Assembly (NCBI GenBank): GCA_902616245.1
Contig: CACMSB010000005.1
Span: 1-64,000, forward strand
Source of the DNA: an uncultured Pelagibacteraceae bacterium
GTDB lineage: Bacteria > Pseudomonadota > Alphaproteobacteria > Pelagibacterales > Pelagibacteraceae
Length of the DNA: 64,000 bases
Reading direction: 5' to 3'
This document shows, one piece after another, positions 47,083-56,882 of this stretch. How positions within the stretch are numbered: the stretch's first letter is position 1; each line of letters starts with the position of its first letter. The notes under the pieces are model-generated. The model was not told where the DNA came from. It did no database searches and saw only the letters and a list, made by a program, of their open reading frames with translations. Both the position numbers and the translations under genes were made by a program.

Positions 47083-49476
47083 TTAACTTCCGATGATGTT
47101 TTCTAAATTAGTAACACCTAATTCAGTAAAAGGTATAATTTTTAATAGAAAAGATATACTTTTGCTTGGTTCTAGGCTCCCATCTCTATAAAAAGATTTG
47201 TTATAATTTAGGCTAATTGAAATACAGTCAGTTTTATATTCATAAATAAAATCATAGTATTGAGTAAAGTCATTTTTTAAATCTTTAGAAGTTACAAAAC
47301 TTAATTTGTTTTCTTTATCAAAATTAATAGTTGTATTATTTTTAATATTTTCACTGTTTCCAAAATCGTTATCTTCAACATAGTAATAAAAATTTGTTAA
47401 AAACTGATTTAAAGATAATTCTAAGTCTAATCCTTCTAAATTTGAGTATTTTAAGTCCTTATCATAAGAATAAAAATATCCAATCTTTGTATTATTATTT
47501 AATTTTAAATCTAAATCACCAAATATATCAGATCGTGTTTCATTTAATTTAGATTTTGAAGGTAAATTTTTATTTTGTTTACTTTTAATAACATTTGCAG
47601 CCCTAAATTGTATAATTTTTTTGTTTTCTAAATTTTCTCTTTGAAATTCTAACCCGACACTTAAAGCTCCATCTCCTTCAACTTGAGAATTTGTACTAAT
47701 TCTATTTAAATTGAAAACATTATCGTAATTTAAAGTTATATCTTTTGATGATATATCGTTATTTCCATTTGGACTGTATCTGAAGGATGCTCTAGGAACA
47801 AGGTAGTGACTATATCCATCTATTTTTTTTTGCATTGGTAAACTAGTATCAACTTTTATTACTCCATATAAATCATAATTAGCATTTTTCTCAAAATTAG
47901 ATGAATTATCAGAGTAATTATTAGAATTTTTTAATAGCAAATTATAATTTGTTGAAAGACCTTTTGAATTTATAAAATCATCTGATTTAAAAATAAAATC
48001 ATTTATAATCACGGCTTCAGTTATGTTTGTATTGTAATTTTTATGATATCCATAAGAATTAAAATCAAATAAACCGTTATAATTTTCTGGTATATTTACA
48101 CTTTTAGAAAAATTGAAATCAGGAAAAATGTATTGATATCTATCATGGTAATCTCTTGATAAATCTTCATAAATTTTAAAAGAAGTATCTAAAAATGAAT
48201 CTTTAAAGTCCCAACTCAGATCAAAATTTGATAAAAGTAGGCTCTCACTTTTTATTAATGGTGAGGTAAAAAGCAATTTATGTTTTTGAAGATAATTATC
48301 ACCTTTTACATCTTGTAAATTAATTTCGTAATCTAAATTGTCACTAAATTCACCGATTTGATTATAAAAAAAGTGTGATTTAGTCCCATCTTCACCAACT
48401 AAAAAACTAAAATCACTCACAATGTTTGATTTTAACTTGGCCTGCCTATACTCATTTTGTAATAAAAAGCTTCCATCAGCATAAAATCTTGGATTAAATG
48501 TTATGTCTCTATCTTTAGATATTACTTTGTAATAGGGTGTGTTAAGTGAAATACCCAAAGCGTCTGAACTTGTGTAAGAAGGTGTGAGAAATCCAGATTT
48601 CCTTTTTACACTAGGATCAGGATGATTAAAATATGGAAGAAAAAAAATATTTTGGTTAAATATTTTTAACCACGACTTTTTATACTCAAATATTTTTTTT
48701 TCTTTGTCATGATTAAACTCTTCTGATTTTAATTCCCAGCCTCTACATTTTTTATTTTCCGTGTTACATGTGCTAAATATTGCTTTATAAATCTTCATAT
48801 TTGATTTATCTGAAGTAGCACTTTTACCTTTCAAAATAGGATTATTTTCTTTGTTACCAAAATAATCTTTTACAAATTCTACTTTTATTTCTTTCCCTGC
48901 TATCTCTTTGCTATTTAAATCAATCATTAAATTTTCAAAAAAATATTTATTATTATTTTGATCAATAACGGTCGATTGTTTAGCCTTAAGTGTTTCTTTT
49001 AAGATATCAAATTCATATGCTTCCTTTAATAAATAATTATTACTTTCACTATCCTTTATTGTTGTTACTTCTTTTCCATATATTTTTTTTAATTCTCTAT
49101 TAAAAAAAATATTATCCGTTTTAATGAAATAATCTTTATTTATGTCAATAAAAGTTTCTCCAACACTATTTATCAAATCTCTATCTTTGTAATAAATTAA
49201 TTCTTTACTTTGTATTTCTAATTCATTTACATTATCAAATAAATTTACATTATCTTTAAAGATTAGTATATTTTTCTTTTTATCGTATTCTACTTTATCT
49301 GAATAAATATTAATCTTTTTACTTTTGATAATTGTATTAGAGTCATATCCAAGAATTAAATTGCCGTTATTTTTTACATCTATTTTCGATGCATCAAATT
49401 CTACTTCACTAGCAAATGTTTTTTTGTTTAAAAAAAACGATATAAGAATTATTAATATAATAAATTTAATTTTCAT
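47083..49476 (-). CDS. lptD: LPS assembly outer-membrane protein LptD
   Basis: OstA-like N-terminus and beta-barrel PYFNHPDPSVKRKSGFLTPSYTSSDALGISLNTPYYKVISKDRDITFNPRFYADG. Confidence 0.92.
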   Translation of the reverse strand: MKIKFIILIILISFFLNKKTFASEVEFDASKIDVKNNGNLILGYDSNTIIKSKKINIYSDKVEYDKKKNILIFKDNVNLFDNVNELEIQSKELIYYKDRDLINSVGETFIDINKDYFIKTDNIFFNRELKKIYGKEVTTIKDSESNNYLLKEAYEFDILKETLKAKQSTVIDQNNNKYFFENLMIDLNSKEIAGKEIKVEFVKDYFGNKENNPILKGKSATSDKSNMKIYKAIFSTCNTENKKCRGWELKSEEFNHDKEKKIFEYKKSWLKIFNQNIFFLPYFNHPDPSVKRKSGFLTPSYTSSDALGISLNTPYYKVISKDRDITFNPRFYADGSFLLQNEYRQAKLKSNIVSDFSFLVGEDGTKSHFFYNQIGEFSDNLDYEINLQDVKGDNYLQKHKLLFTSPLIKSESLLLSNFDLSWDFKDSFLDTSFKIYEDLSRDYHDRYQYIFPDFNFSKSVNIPENYNGLFDFNSYGYHKNYNTNITEAVIINDFIFKSDDFINSKGLSTNYNLLLKNSNNYSDNSSNFEKNANYDLYGVIKVDTSLPMQKKIDGYSHYLVPRASFRYSPNGNNDISSKDITLNYDNVFNLNRISTNSQVEGDGALSVGLEFQRENLENKKIIQFRAANVIKSKQNKNLPSKSKLNETRSDIFGDLDLKLNNNTKIGYFYSYDKDLKYSNLEGLDLELSLNQFLTNFYYYVEDNDFGNSENIKNNTTINFDKENKLSFVTSKDLKNDFTQYYDFIYEYKTDCISISLNYNKSFYRDGSLEPSKSISFLLKIIPFTELGVTNLENIIGS

Positions 49477-50548
49477 TAATTTTTATTAAACCAATATTAC
49501 AAATTAAAAATAGTACTAATAGAGGTGCCCATACAGATAAATAAATTGGTAATGCACCTTTATTACCAAGTAAACCAGAAAAATAATTTAAATAATACAC
49601 AAGCACTGAAATAAATATTCCAAGAATAATAATAAAAAACCTTGAATTTAATTTTTTTATTTTATTAATTATTACAAATCCGAGTATAGTCATGAGAATA
49701 TAAAAAAGAGGCATACTATATATTTTGTTTAAATGGACCTTTACATCTGTATTCGAATAACCAATTTTTGAGTAACTTTTTGATAAGTTATGCAATTCAT
49801 ATATGTTAAGAGAATTTAAGTTTGAAAATAAATTTGATATTATTTTTCCATCAAAATTTGAATTGTAAACATAACTTTTAAAGTTTTCTTTATTTCCCTC
49901 TTCATCAAGTATTAAAACTTCACTAAGCTGCCAATTTTTTGAAGATATGTTTGCAGTATTGGCAACGATAGTGCTTTTGTTATTATAATACTTACTTGCC
50001 TCAGTAATTGTAAGATATTTTAGTGTGCTCTCATCATATTTTTTAGCGTGTATTATGTATAAATTTTCGTCTATCTCCTCTTTAATCCATAATCCATCGT
50101 CATTAACTACCGCCAAGTATTCATTTGTGTTAGAAAAACTATTTTTTATATCCAAATATTTACTTTTTAATTTAGATGATGCTGAATAAAAAAATAGAAG
50201 TAAAAATAAACCAATTAATGCAGATAATACTGTTAAAAGACCAATAATTTTAAACTTACTAATTCCATTTGAGTTCAAAATTTCCATTTCATTTTTTTCA
50301 ATTAAATCTAGGTAAAACTGCTTTACAGTAATTAAAAAAATAAATGGGAAAATTTCAAACATTAAAGAGGGACCATTTAGAAAAGATAAGTAAATAGTAT
50401 AAAACATTTCAGCATCATATTTTTCAAAAAACCTTATTTCTTCAAAAATATTAATAATGATGACCAAACAAAAGAATACACAACTTATTAAAAGAAAACT
50501 TCTTAAAAAGTTCCAATAAATATATGTTTGATATTTTTTTAAAGTCAT
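49466..50548 (-). CDS. lptG: LPS export permease LptG
   Basis: YjgP/YjgQ-type topology; downstream of lptF and upstream of lptD. Confidence 0.88.
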   Translation of the reverse strand: MTLKKYQTYIYWNFLRSFLLISCVFFCLVIIINIFEEIRFFEKYDAEMFYTIYLSFLNGPSLMFEIFPFIFLITVKQFYLDLIEKNEMEILNSNGISKFKIIGLLTVLSALIGLFLLLFFYSASSKLKSKYLDIKNSFSNTNEYLAVVNDDGLWIKEEIDENLYIIHAKKYDESTLKYLTITEASKYYNNKSTIVANTANISSKNWQLSEVLILDEEGNKENFKSYVYNSNFDGKIISNLFSNLNSLNIYELHNLSKSYSKIGYSNTDVKVHLNKIYSMPLFYILMTILGFVIINKIKKLNSRFFIIILGIFISVLVYYLNYFSGLLGNKGALPIYLSVWAPLLVLFLICNIGLIKINEN

Positions 50549-51675
50549 AAATATGAAATTTTAAATTTTGATTTTAAAGAAATAAAAAAGTAAAACATAA
50601 AAATTAAAAGCATAGGAAGTATTAAAAACAATATTTCAGTATAAAACGAGTTAAAAATAAATTTATAACTCAACTGGGAAAATATTATTATAGAAAACCC
50701 AATTAAGAATAAAATAAATTTAAAACTATTTTGAGAAATAGATAATTTAGTTTTTAAAATTATTAATGAGCTTATTAAAGATAATATAATAATGTAGAAA
50801 GGATTTATAATTCTTTTAAAAAATTCTTGATATATTTCATTTAAAAAATATTTTTTCTCATTATCACATGAGATATTACTTTTTTTTCTATCTGATAAAA
50901 AGCTTTCTAAACAATTCAATAAAAATAAACTATTTATCTCATCAAGTTTCTGGTAACTTCTAGCTTTACTATCAAATTTTGATAAATTATAAGTTGTTTC
51001 CTTAAATCCTAAACTATAGTTATCTTTTTTATTTATAGTAATTATTTTTCCGTCCAAAAGTTTAAATCCAAATTCATTTTCTTGATTAATAATTTCTCCT
51101 TTATTCGCAATAATAATTTTACTCTCATTATCATTTATTTTTTCTTTAATATAAATACCCTCTAAAATTTCATTGTTGCTGTATTTTTCTATAAATATTG
51201 TAAGATTTCTCACAATATTAGAAAATTTTTTTTCCTGTATTAATTTTGGAAAAAATTCTAGCGATGAACTTTTTAAATAAATTTGACTTAAATTTTGAGT
51301 ATATGGTACAATTAATAATGTTAATGTTAGTTGAAAAATAACAAATAAAACTGAAATTTTCCCTATAAAATTTATGAATGTTATTTTTTTTATTCCATTT
51401 GTCCAAAATAATAAAATTTCGTTACTTGTTTCGTATCTATTCAAAACTACAAAAAGGGTTAAAAAAAAAGTAAAAACAATCAATTTACTAAAAATATTCG
51501 GAATGTTGAGGATAGAATACAAGAAATATACTTTAATGCCGTGTCCATCCTCAGAAATAATATCTAAAAGATTAACTGCTTGAATCACCCATATTATTAG
51601 TGTTAAAGCAGTAGTTGATAAAAGAAAAAACAACAGAATATCATACGATAATTTGCGAAATATTAATTTATTCAT
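50545..51675 (-). CDS. lptF: LPS export permease LptF
   Basis: YjgP/YjgQ family; tandem with lptG. Confidence 0.88.
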   Translation of the reverse strand: MNKLIFRKLSYDILLFFLLSTTALTLIIWVIQAVNLLDIISEDGHGIKVYFLYSILNIPNIFSKLIVFTFFLTLFVVLNRYETSNEILLFWTNGIKKITFINFIGKISVLFVIFQLTLTLLIVPYTQNLSQIYLKSSSLEFFPKLIQEKKFSNIVRNLTIFIEKYSNNEILEGIYIKEKINDNESKIIIANKGEIINQENEFGFKLLDGKIITINKKDNYSLGFKETTYNLSKFDSKARSYQKLDEINSLFLLNCLESFLSDRKKSNISCDNEKKYFLNEIYQEFFKRIINPFYIIILSLISSLIILKTKLSISQNSFKFILFLIGFSIIIFSQLSYKFIFNSFYTEILFLILPMLLIFMFYFFISLKSKFKISYL

Positions 51676-51729
51676 TGAAATTATAAATTTAATAAATATA
51701 CAACATTATCTATTAAATATTTCAAAAAA

Positions 51730-53166
51730 ATGAAGCTAAAATTAGATTTTGTAACTAAAGTACCTAAAGTAGCCAAAGATAATCAGGTTATTTTATTAAA
51801 GGATAAAGCCACTCAAAACAAAATCCTCAAATATCTAAATAATTCTATATTTGCTAATAAATTATTTTTGGAGAAAAAATTTCTTGTTCAAAATATAAAT
51901 GACAAAACTTATATTTTTGTAAATTGTATGAAATCTAAAACTTCTTTAGATTATGAGAAAATTGGATCTAATTTATTCTTATTTTTAAAGAATAATAAAA
52001 TTGAAAAATCTTTTTTTGAAACAAGTTCATCTAATATTACTAATGTACAAATTGAGAAGTTTTTACATGGCATGCAACTTAAATCATATGAATTTAATGT
52101 TTATAAAACTGATAAATCAAAGAACTTAACAACAAATTTATATGTGATTGAGAAAAATTCAAAAAAAACAAATGTTTTGAGGAATAAATTAAATTCACTT
52201 TTAGAGGGTGTCTTTCTTACAAGAGATCTAGTTTCTGAGCCAGGAAACGTTCTCCATCCAGATGAATACGCAAGACGTATCGTTAAATTAAGAAAATTTG
52301 GATTAAAAGTTACCATATATGATCAAAAAAAATTAAAAAGAATGGGTATGAATGCTTTATTGGGCGTAGGCCAAGGCAGTGTCAGAGGTTCATATTTAGT
52401 AACTATAGAATGGAATGGTGCAAAAAATAAATCTAAACCCTTGGGCTTTGTTGGAAAAGGTGTATGTTTTGATACTGGGGGATACTCACTTAAACCTGCA
52501 AAATTTATGGAAGATATGACTTATGATATGGCAGGATCAGCTACTGTCGTTGGTTTAATGAAAACCCTTGCATTAAGAAAATCAAAAATTAATGCAGTTG
52601 GAGTGGTTGGACTTGTTGAAAATATGGTAAGTGGAAATGCTCAAAGGCCTGGTGATATTGTTAAATCATATAGTGGAAAAACTATTGAAGTTTTAAATAC
52701 CGATGCTGAAGGAAGATTAGTTTTAGCGGATGCTTTAACTTTTACAGAAGAAAAATTTAAACCACAATTTATTGTTGATTTAGCAACATTAACTGGAGCT
52801 ATAATTGTTTCTCTTGGCTCAGAATATGCAGGTCTATTTTCAAATAACGATAAATTATCTAAACAACTAATTGATGCAGGTGAAAGTGTTGAAGAAAAAC
52901 TCTGGAGAATGCCTTTAAACGAAAACTTTGACAAATTAATAAACTCTAAAAACGCAGATATGCAAAATATTAATTATGTTGGTGGAGCAGGGTCGACCAC
53001 GGCAGCACAATTTTTACAAAGGTTCATAATAAATAAAACTCCTTGGGCCCACTTAGATATTGCTGGCATGGCATTTTCAAAATATGGAGGAGCACTCAAT
53101 TCAGGTGGAGCAACTGGTTATGGAGTTAGATTGTTAAATAAATTAATTGAAGATAACTATGAATAA
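51730..53166 (+). CDS. pepA: Leucyl aminopeptidase
   Basis: GKGVCFDTGGYSLKPAKFMEDMTYDMAGSA, NTDAEGRLVLADALT. Confidence 0.96.
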   Translation: MKLKLDFVTKVPKVAKDNQVILLKDKATQNKILKYLNNSIFANKLFLEKKFLVQNINDKTYIFVNCMKSKTSLDYEKIGSNLFLFLKNNKIEKSFFETSSSNITNVQIEKFLHGMQLKSYEFNVYKTDKSKNLTTNLYVIEKNSKKTNVLRNKLNSLLEGVFLTRDLVSEPGNVLHPDEYARRIVKLRKFGLKVTIYDQKKLKRMGMNALLGVGQGSVRGSYLVTIEWNGAKNKSKPLGFVGKGVCFDTGGYSLKPAKFMEDMTYDMAGSATVVGLMKTLALRKSKINAVGVVGLVENMVSGNAQRPGDIVKSYSGKTIEVLNTDAEGRLVLADALTFTEEKFKPQFIVDLATLTGAIIVSLGSEYAGLFSNNDKLSKQLIDAGESVEEKLWRMPLNENFDKLINSKNADMQNINYVGGAGSTTAAQFLQRFIINKTPWAHLDIAGMAFSKYGGALNSGGATGYGVRLLNKLIEDNYE

Positions 53167-53569
53167 TATTGAGCAAACCCTATCGATAATTAAACCAGAT
53201 GCTGTTGAAAGAAATCTTCAAGATCAGATTAAGCAGGAATTTATAAATAAAGGATTTGAAATAATAAAAGAAAAAAAAATTCATATATCTAAAGAAGAAG
53301 CTGAAAGTTTTTATAAAGTACATGAAGCCAAACCATTTTATAACGATTTATGCGCTTATTTATCTTCAGGTCCTATTGTTGTTATGACTTTACAACGAGA
53401 AAATGCTGTTACGGAAAATAGAAAGTTAATGGGAGCAACAAATCCAGTTGATGCAGAGGAGGGCACTTTGAGAAAAAAATATGGAATTTCAATTGATAAA
53501 AACTCTGTTCATGGATCAGATAGCCTTGAAAATGCTAAGATTGAACTAGATTTTTTTTTTAATAACTAG
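53159..53569 (+). CDS. ndk: Nucleoside diphosphate kinase (start set at MNNIEQTLSIIKPDAV)
   Basis: EQTLSIIKPDAVERN, NSVHGSDSLENAKIELDFFF. Confidence 0.96.
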   Translation: MNNIEQTLSIIKPDAVERNLQDQIKQEFINKGFEIIKEKKIHISKEEAESFYKVHEAKPFYNDLCAYLSSGPIVVMTLQRENAVTENRKLMGATNPVDAEEGTLRKKYGISIDKNSVHGSDSLENAKIELDFFFNN

Positions 53570-54137
53570 TTAAAAATCTAATAATTGCCTTAGGGTATAT
53601 TTTATGTTCAATTTTTAATACTTTTTTTTCTAAATTTCTAACACTATCAGATTTTAGTATTTTTACTTTTTCTTGTAATATAATTTTACCAGAATCTAAC
53701 TTTTCATTAACAATATGAACTGTAGCTCCAGAGTATTTGTCTTTATTTTGAATTGCTCTATTGTGTGTATTTAGTCCTTTATACTTAGGTAGAAGAGACG
53801 GATGAATATTAAGTATAGGCCTATAGAACTTTTTTATAAAACTACCTGAAAGTATTTTCATAAATCCAGCTAAACAAATTAAATCAACATTATTTTTTTT
53901 CAATAATTTCAATAAACGATTCTCAAAAATTTTTCTGTTAGAATATTTTATAAAGATATTATTAATTTTATATTTATTTGCATAATTTAACCCTTTTGCA
54001 TTAAAATTATTAGAGACAACTAAAACAATTTTTATTAAAGATTTTTTCTTTTTTGAATATTTTATTAATGATTTTAGATTACTGCCCCTACCACTTATCA
54101 ATATCGCTGTATTTCTTTTACCAGACGACTTTTCCAC
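53559..54137 (-). CDS. purN: Phosphoribosylglycinamide formyltransferase
   Basis: AILISGRGSNLKSLI, LAGFMKILSGSFI, NIHPSLLPKYKGLNTHNRAI. Confidence 0.95.
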   Translation of the reverse strand: MEKSSGKRNTAILISGRGSNLKSLIKYSKKKKSLIKIVLVVSNNFNAKGLNYANKYKINNIFIKYSNRKIFENRLLKLLKKNNVDLICLAGFMKILSGSFIKKFYRPILNIHPSLLPKYKGLNTHNRAIQNKDKYSGATVHIVNEKLDSGKIILQEKVKILKSDSVRNLEKKVLKIEHKIYPKAIIRFLTSY

Positions 54138-55140
54138 TCAACTTTACTTTCTTTGAATTTTTTGTAATTTTTCCAATGATATATGGTTTGTATTTTTTTG
54201 GAAAAAATTTAATTATTTTTTTGTAATTTGTATGTTTTACTATTAAGCAGAAACCAACACCGCAATTAAAAGTTTTTAACATTTCTTGATCGCTAATATT
54301 TTGACTTTTAAGCCATCTAAATATTTTCAAAGTTTTTATTTTTTGTAAATCTATTTCAGCACAATAATTATCTGGGATAATTCTTTTAATATTATCTTTT
54401 AAGCCACCTCCAGTAATATTTGCACAAGCATTTAAATATTTTTTTTTTATTAATTCTAATACATGCATGACATATATTTTTGTTGGTACCAATAATTCTT
54501 TTTTTAAAAAGGGATTTTTTTTTAAATTAATATTCTTTTTTTTTATAATATGCCTTACTAAGGAAAATCCATTAGAGTGGAGACCGCTAGAAGGTATAGC
54601 TATTACCAAATCATTTTCTTTTACTTTATTAAATAATATTTTATCTTTTTCTACTAGACCTAAAGAAAATCCTGCAATATCAAACTTACCTTTAGAATAT
54701 GTTCCGGGCATTTCAGCAGTTTCTCCACCAACTAACTCACAGTCAGCTAATTTGCAGCCTTTAATAATTCCTCTAATTATATTTTTTAATTTTTTTGTAT
54801 CGATTTTTTCGACTGATATATAATCTAAAAAAAGTAAAGGTTTTGCTCCTTGAACTATAATGTCATTTACACACATCGCAACAAGATCCACACCAATTGT
54901 ATCAAATTTATTCAACAGATTCGCAACTTCAATTTTTGTACCAACTCCATCTGTACTAGTTACAAGATAAGGCTGCTTTAAATTACTTGGCAGTTTTGTT
55001 AGTGCTCCAAATCCTCCAATATTCTTAAAATTACCACTTTTTTTTGATTTTTTTGTACTTGAGGATATAAATTTAATAAATTTATCTGCTTTTTTTATGC
55101 TTACGCCACTTTTCTCATATGTGAAATTTTTTGATCTCAT
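54118..55140 (-). CDS. purM: Phosphoribosylformylglycinamidine cyclo-ligase
   Basis: LVTSTDGVGTKIEVA, CVNDIIVQGAKPLLFLDYIS, GGETAEMPGTY. Confidence 0.96.
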   Translation of the reverse strand: MRSKNFTYEKSGVSIKKADKFIKFISSSTKKSKKSGNFKNIGGFGALTKLPSNLKQPYLVTSTDGVGTKIEVANLLNKFDTIGVDLVAMCVNDIIVQGAKPLLFLDYISVEKIDTKKLKNIIRGIIKGCKLADCELVGGETAEMPGTYSKGKFDIAGFSLGLVEKDKILFNKVKENDLVIAIPSSGLHSNGFSLVRHIIKKKNINLKKNPFLKKELLVPTKIYVMHVLELIKKKYLNACANITGGGLKDNIKRIIPDNYCAEIDLQKIKTLKIFRWLKSQNISDQEMLKTFNCGVGFCLIVKHTNYKKIIKFFPKKYKPYIIGKITKNSKKVKLSGKVVW

Positions 55141-55149
55141 GTTTAAATT

Positions 55150-56226
55150 ATGTTTTTAATCAAAAATAAAATTAATATTTACTTATACTTTTTTTTTTTA
55201 CTTTTCATTTTAGTTTTTATTAAGTTTTCCACAACTATAGTGTTTGCGGAGAATTACACAGTTAAAAATATTAATATTAAAGAGCAATACGACATAAATT
55301 TTAATAAAGATGAAGTAATAAATAAGGGTTTTATAAAAGCATTTAATACATTAATTTTTAGAATTGTAGAGAATAAAGATAAAAACTTATTTAAAGATAC
55401 ATCAATCAATAAAATTAGTTCTTTGATTGATAATTTTTCTATAACAAATGAAAGATTTGTAAACAATAACTATGAGGTTGATTTTGAGGTAAAGTTTGAA
55501 AAAAAAAAATTACTATCATTTATCAGAGGAAAAAATATTATTTCATCTGTTCCTAAAAATACAGATGTTCTTTTCATACCAATTTTAATTGATACACAAA
55601 GCAATGAACTTAAGTATTTTGACCAAAATTATTTTTACAACAACTGGAACAATGTTAACAAAAATTATTTTTTATTAAATTATAATTTACCAGATGAAAA
55701 CATTGAAAATTTTCGTCTTTTTCAAAGTATAAAAAATAATATTGAGAGCAATGATTTATCTCAGATTATAAATAAGTATAACTTCGAAAATATTTTTGTA
55801 GTAATATTTTACAAAAACAAAAAAAATTTACGAATTTTTTCCAAAATAAGTTTTTCAAATTCAAAATTTAATTTTAATTTAAATAAAAATAATATTAATT
55901 ATGAAGATAATAAAACATTAGATAGGATTATCTCAAATTTAAAAAATTTATATGAAGACAAGTGGAAGTTAGTTAATAAAATTAATACTTCAATTACAAT
56001 ACCCATAAAAATCTCAATAAAAAACAGCAATTTCATAATTTCTGACAAATTAGAAAATATATTAAATCAATCAGATTTTGTATATGAATATGAAATAGAA
56101 AAAATGAATAGTAAGGAAATAATATATAAAATAATTTATAATAATAATCCTGAAAAATTTCTAAATACCTTAAAAGTAAATAATATTAATATTAATTCAT
56201 CTAGTGACATTTGGAATATAGAATGA
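55150..56226 (+). CDS. DUF2066-like exported protein
   Basis: Signal-like N-terminus; position between purM and an Hda-like gene matches DUF2066 in proteobacteria. Confidence 0.65.
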   Translation: MFLIKNKINIYLYFFFLLFILVFIKFSTTIVFAENYTVKNINIKEQYDINFNKDEVINKGFIKAFNTLIFRIVENKDKNLFKDTSINKISSLIDNFSITNERFVNNNYEVDFEVKFEKKKLLSFIRGKNIISSVPKNTDVLFIPILIDTQSNELKYFDQNYFYNNWNNVNKNYFLLNYNLPDENIENFRLFQSIKNNIESNDLSQIINKYNFENIFVVIFYKNKKNLRIFSKISFSNSKFNFNLNKNNINYEDNKTLDRIISNLKNLYEDKWKLVNKINTSITIPIKISIKNSNFIISDKLENILNQSDFVYEYEIEKMNSKEIIYKIIYNNNPEKFLNTLKVNNININSSSDIWNIE

Positions 56227-56882
56227 GAGAATTAGATCAAAAACTGTTAGATTTTGGAATTGCCGAAAGTTTTGATGAGAATGATTATTATGTGTCTAAA
56301 AGTAACTATTTTGCAAAAAATATTATAGAAGCTTGGCCCAAATGGGAAAAAAAAATTGTTAATTTAACGGGAGAAGAATATTCTGGCAAATCTCACTTAT
56401 CCAATATTTTTAAAAAAAAAAGTAACGCTTTATATTTATTTAGCAGTCATATCGATGATAAGATTTTAAAAAAAATTAAACTTTCAAATAACATAATAAT
56501 TGAAGATTTAGATGAAAGTTTTAATGAGAAACTTCTTTATTCGATATTTAATCTAGTAGAACAAGATAATAAATATTTGTTAATCTCTTCAAAAAAACCA
56601 ATAGACACAATGAAATTTACACTTCCAGATTTATTATCAAGATTAAAGAATTGCATAATAGCTAAAATTGAACAGCCAGACGATGATTTGATTTATGCTA
56701 TAATTTTGAAAAGTTTCTCTGATAGACAAATTAAGTTGGATAACAAAATTATAGATTATATTATAAAAAGAATTGCTAGATCGTATAGCAAAATGCATGA
56801 ATTTATATATAAGATTGATGAATTGAGTTTAAAGAAAAAGAAATCTATTAACTTTAAAATAATAAAAGAGATAATAAATTGA
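56223..56882 (+). CDS. DnaA-related/Hda-like P-loop protein
   Basis: VNLTGEEYSGKSHLSNIF Walker A; LSRLKNCIIAKIEQPDDDLIYAIILKSFSDRQIKL as in DnaA/Hda. Confidence 0.82.
   Translation: MRELDQKLLDFGIAESFDENDYYVSKSNYFAKNIIEAWPKWEKKIVNLTGEEYSGKSHLSNIFKKKSNALYLFSSHIDDKILKKIKLSNNIIIEDLDESFNEKLLYSIFNLVEQDNKYLLISSKKPIDTMKFTLPDLLSRLKNCIIAKIEQPDDDLIYAIILKSFSDRQIKLDNKIIDYIIKRIARSYSKMHEFIYKIDELSLKKKKSINFKIIKEIIN

Noticed and set aside
54467-54823. 118-aa plus-strand ORF antisense to purM
   Set aside because: Lies entirely inside the confident purM gene.
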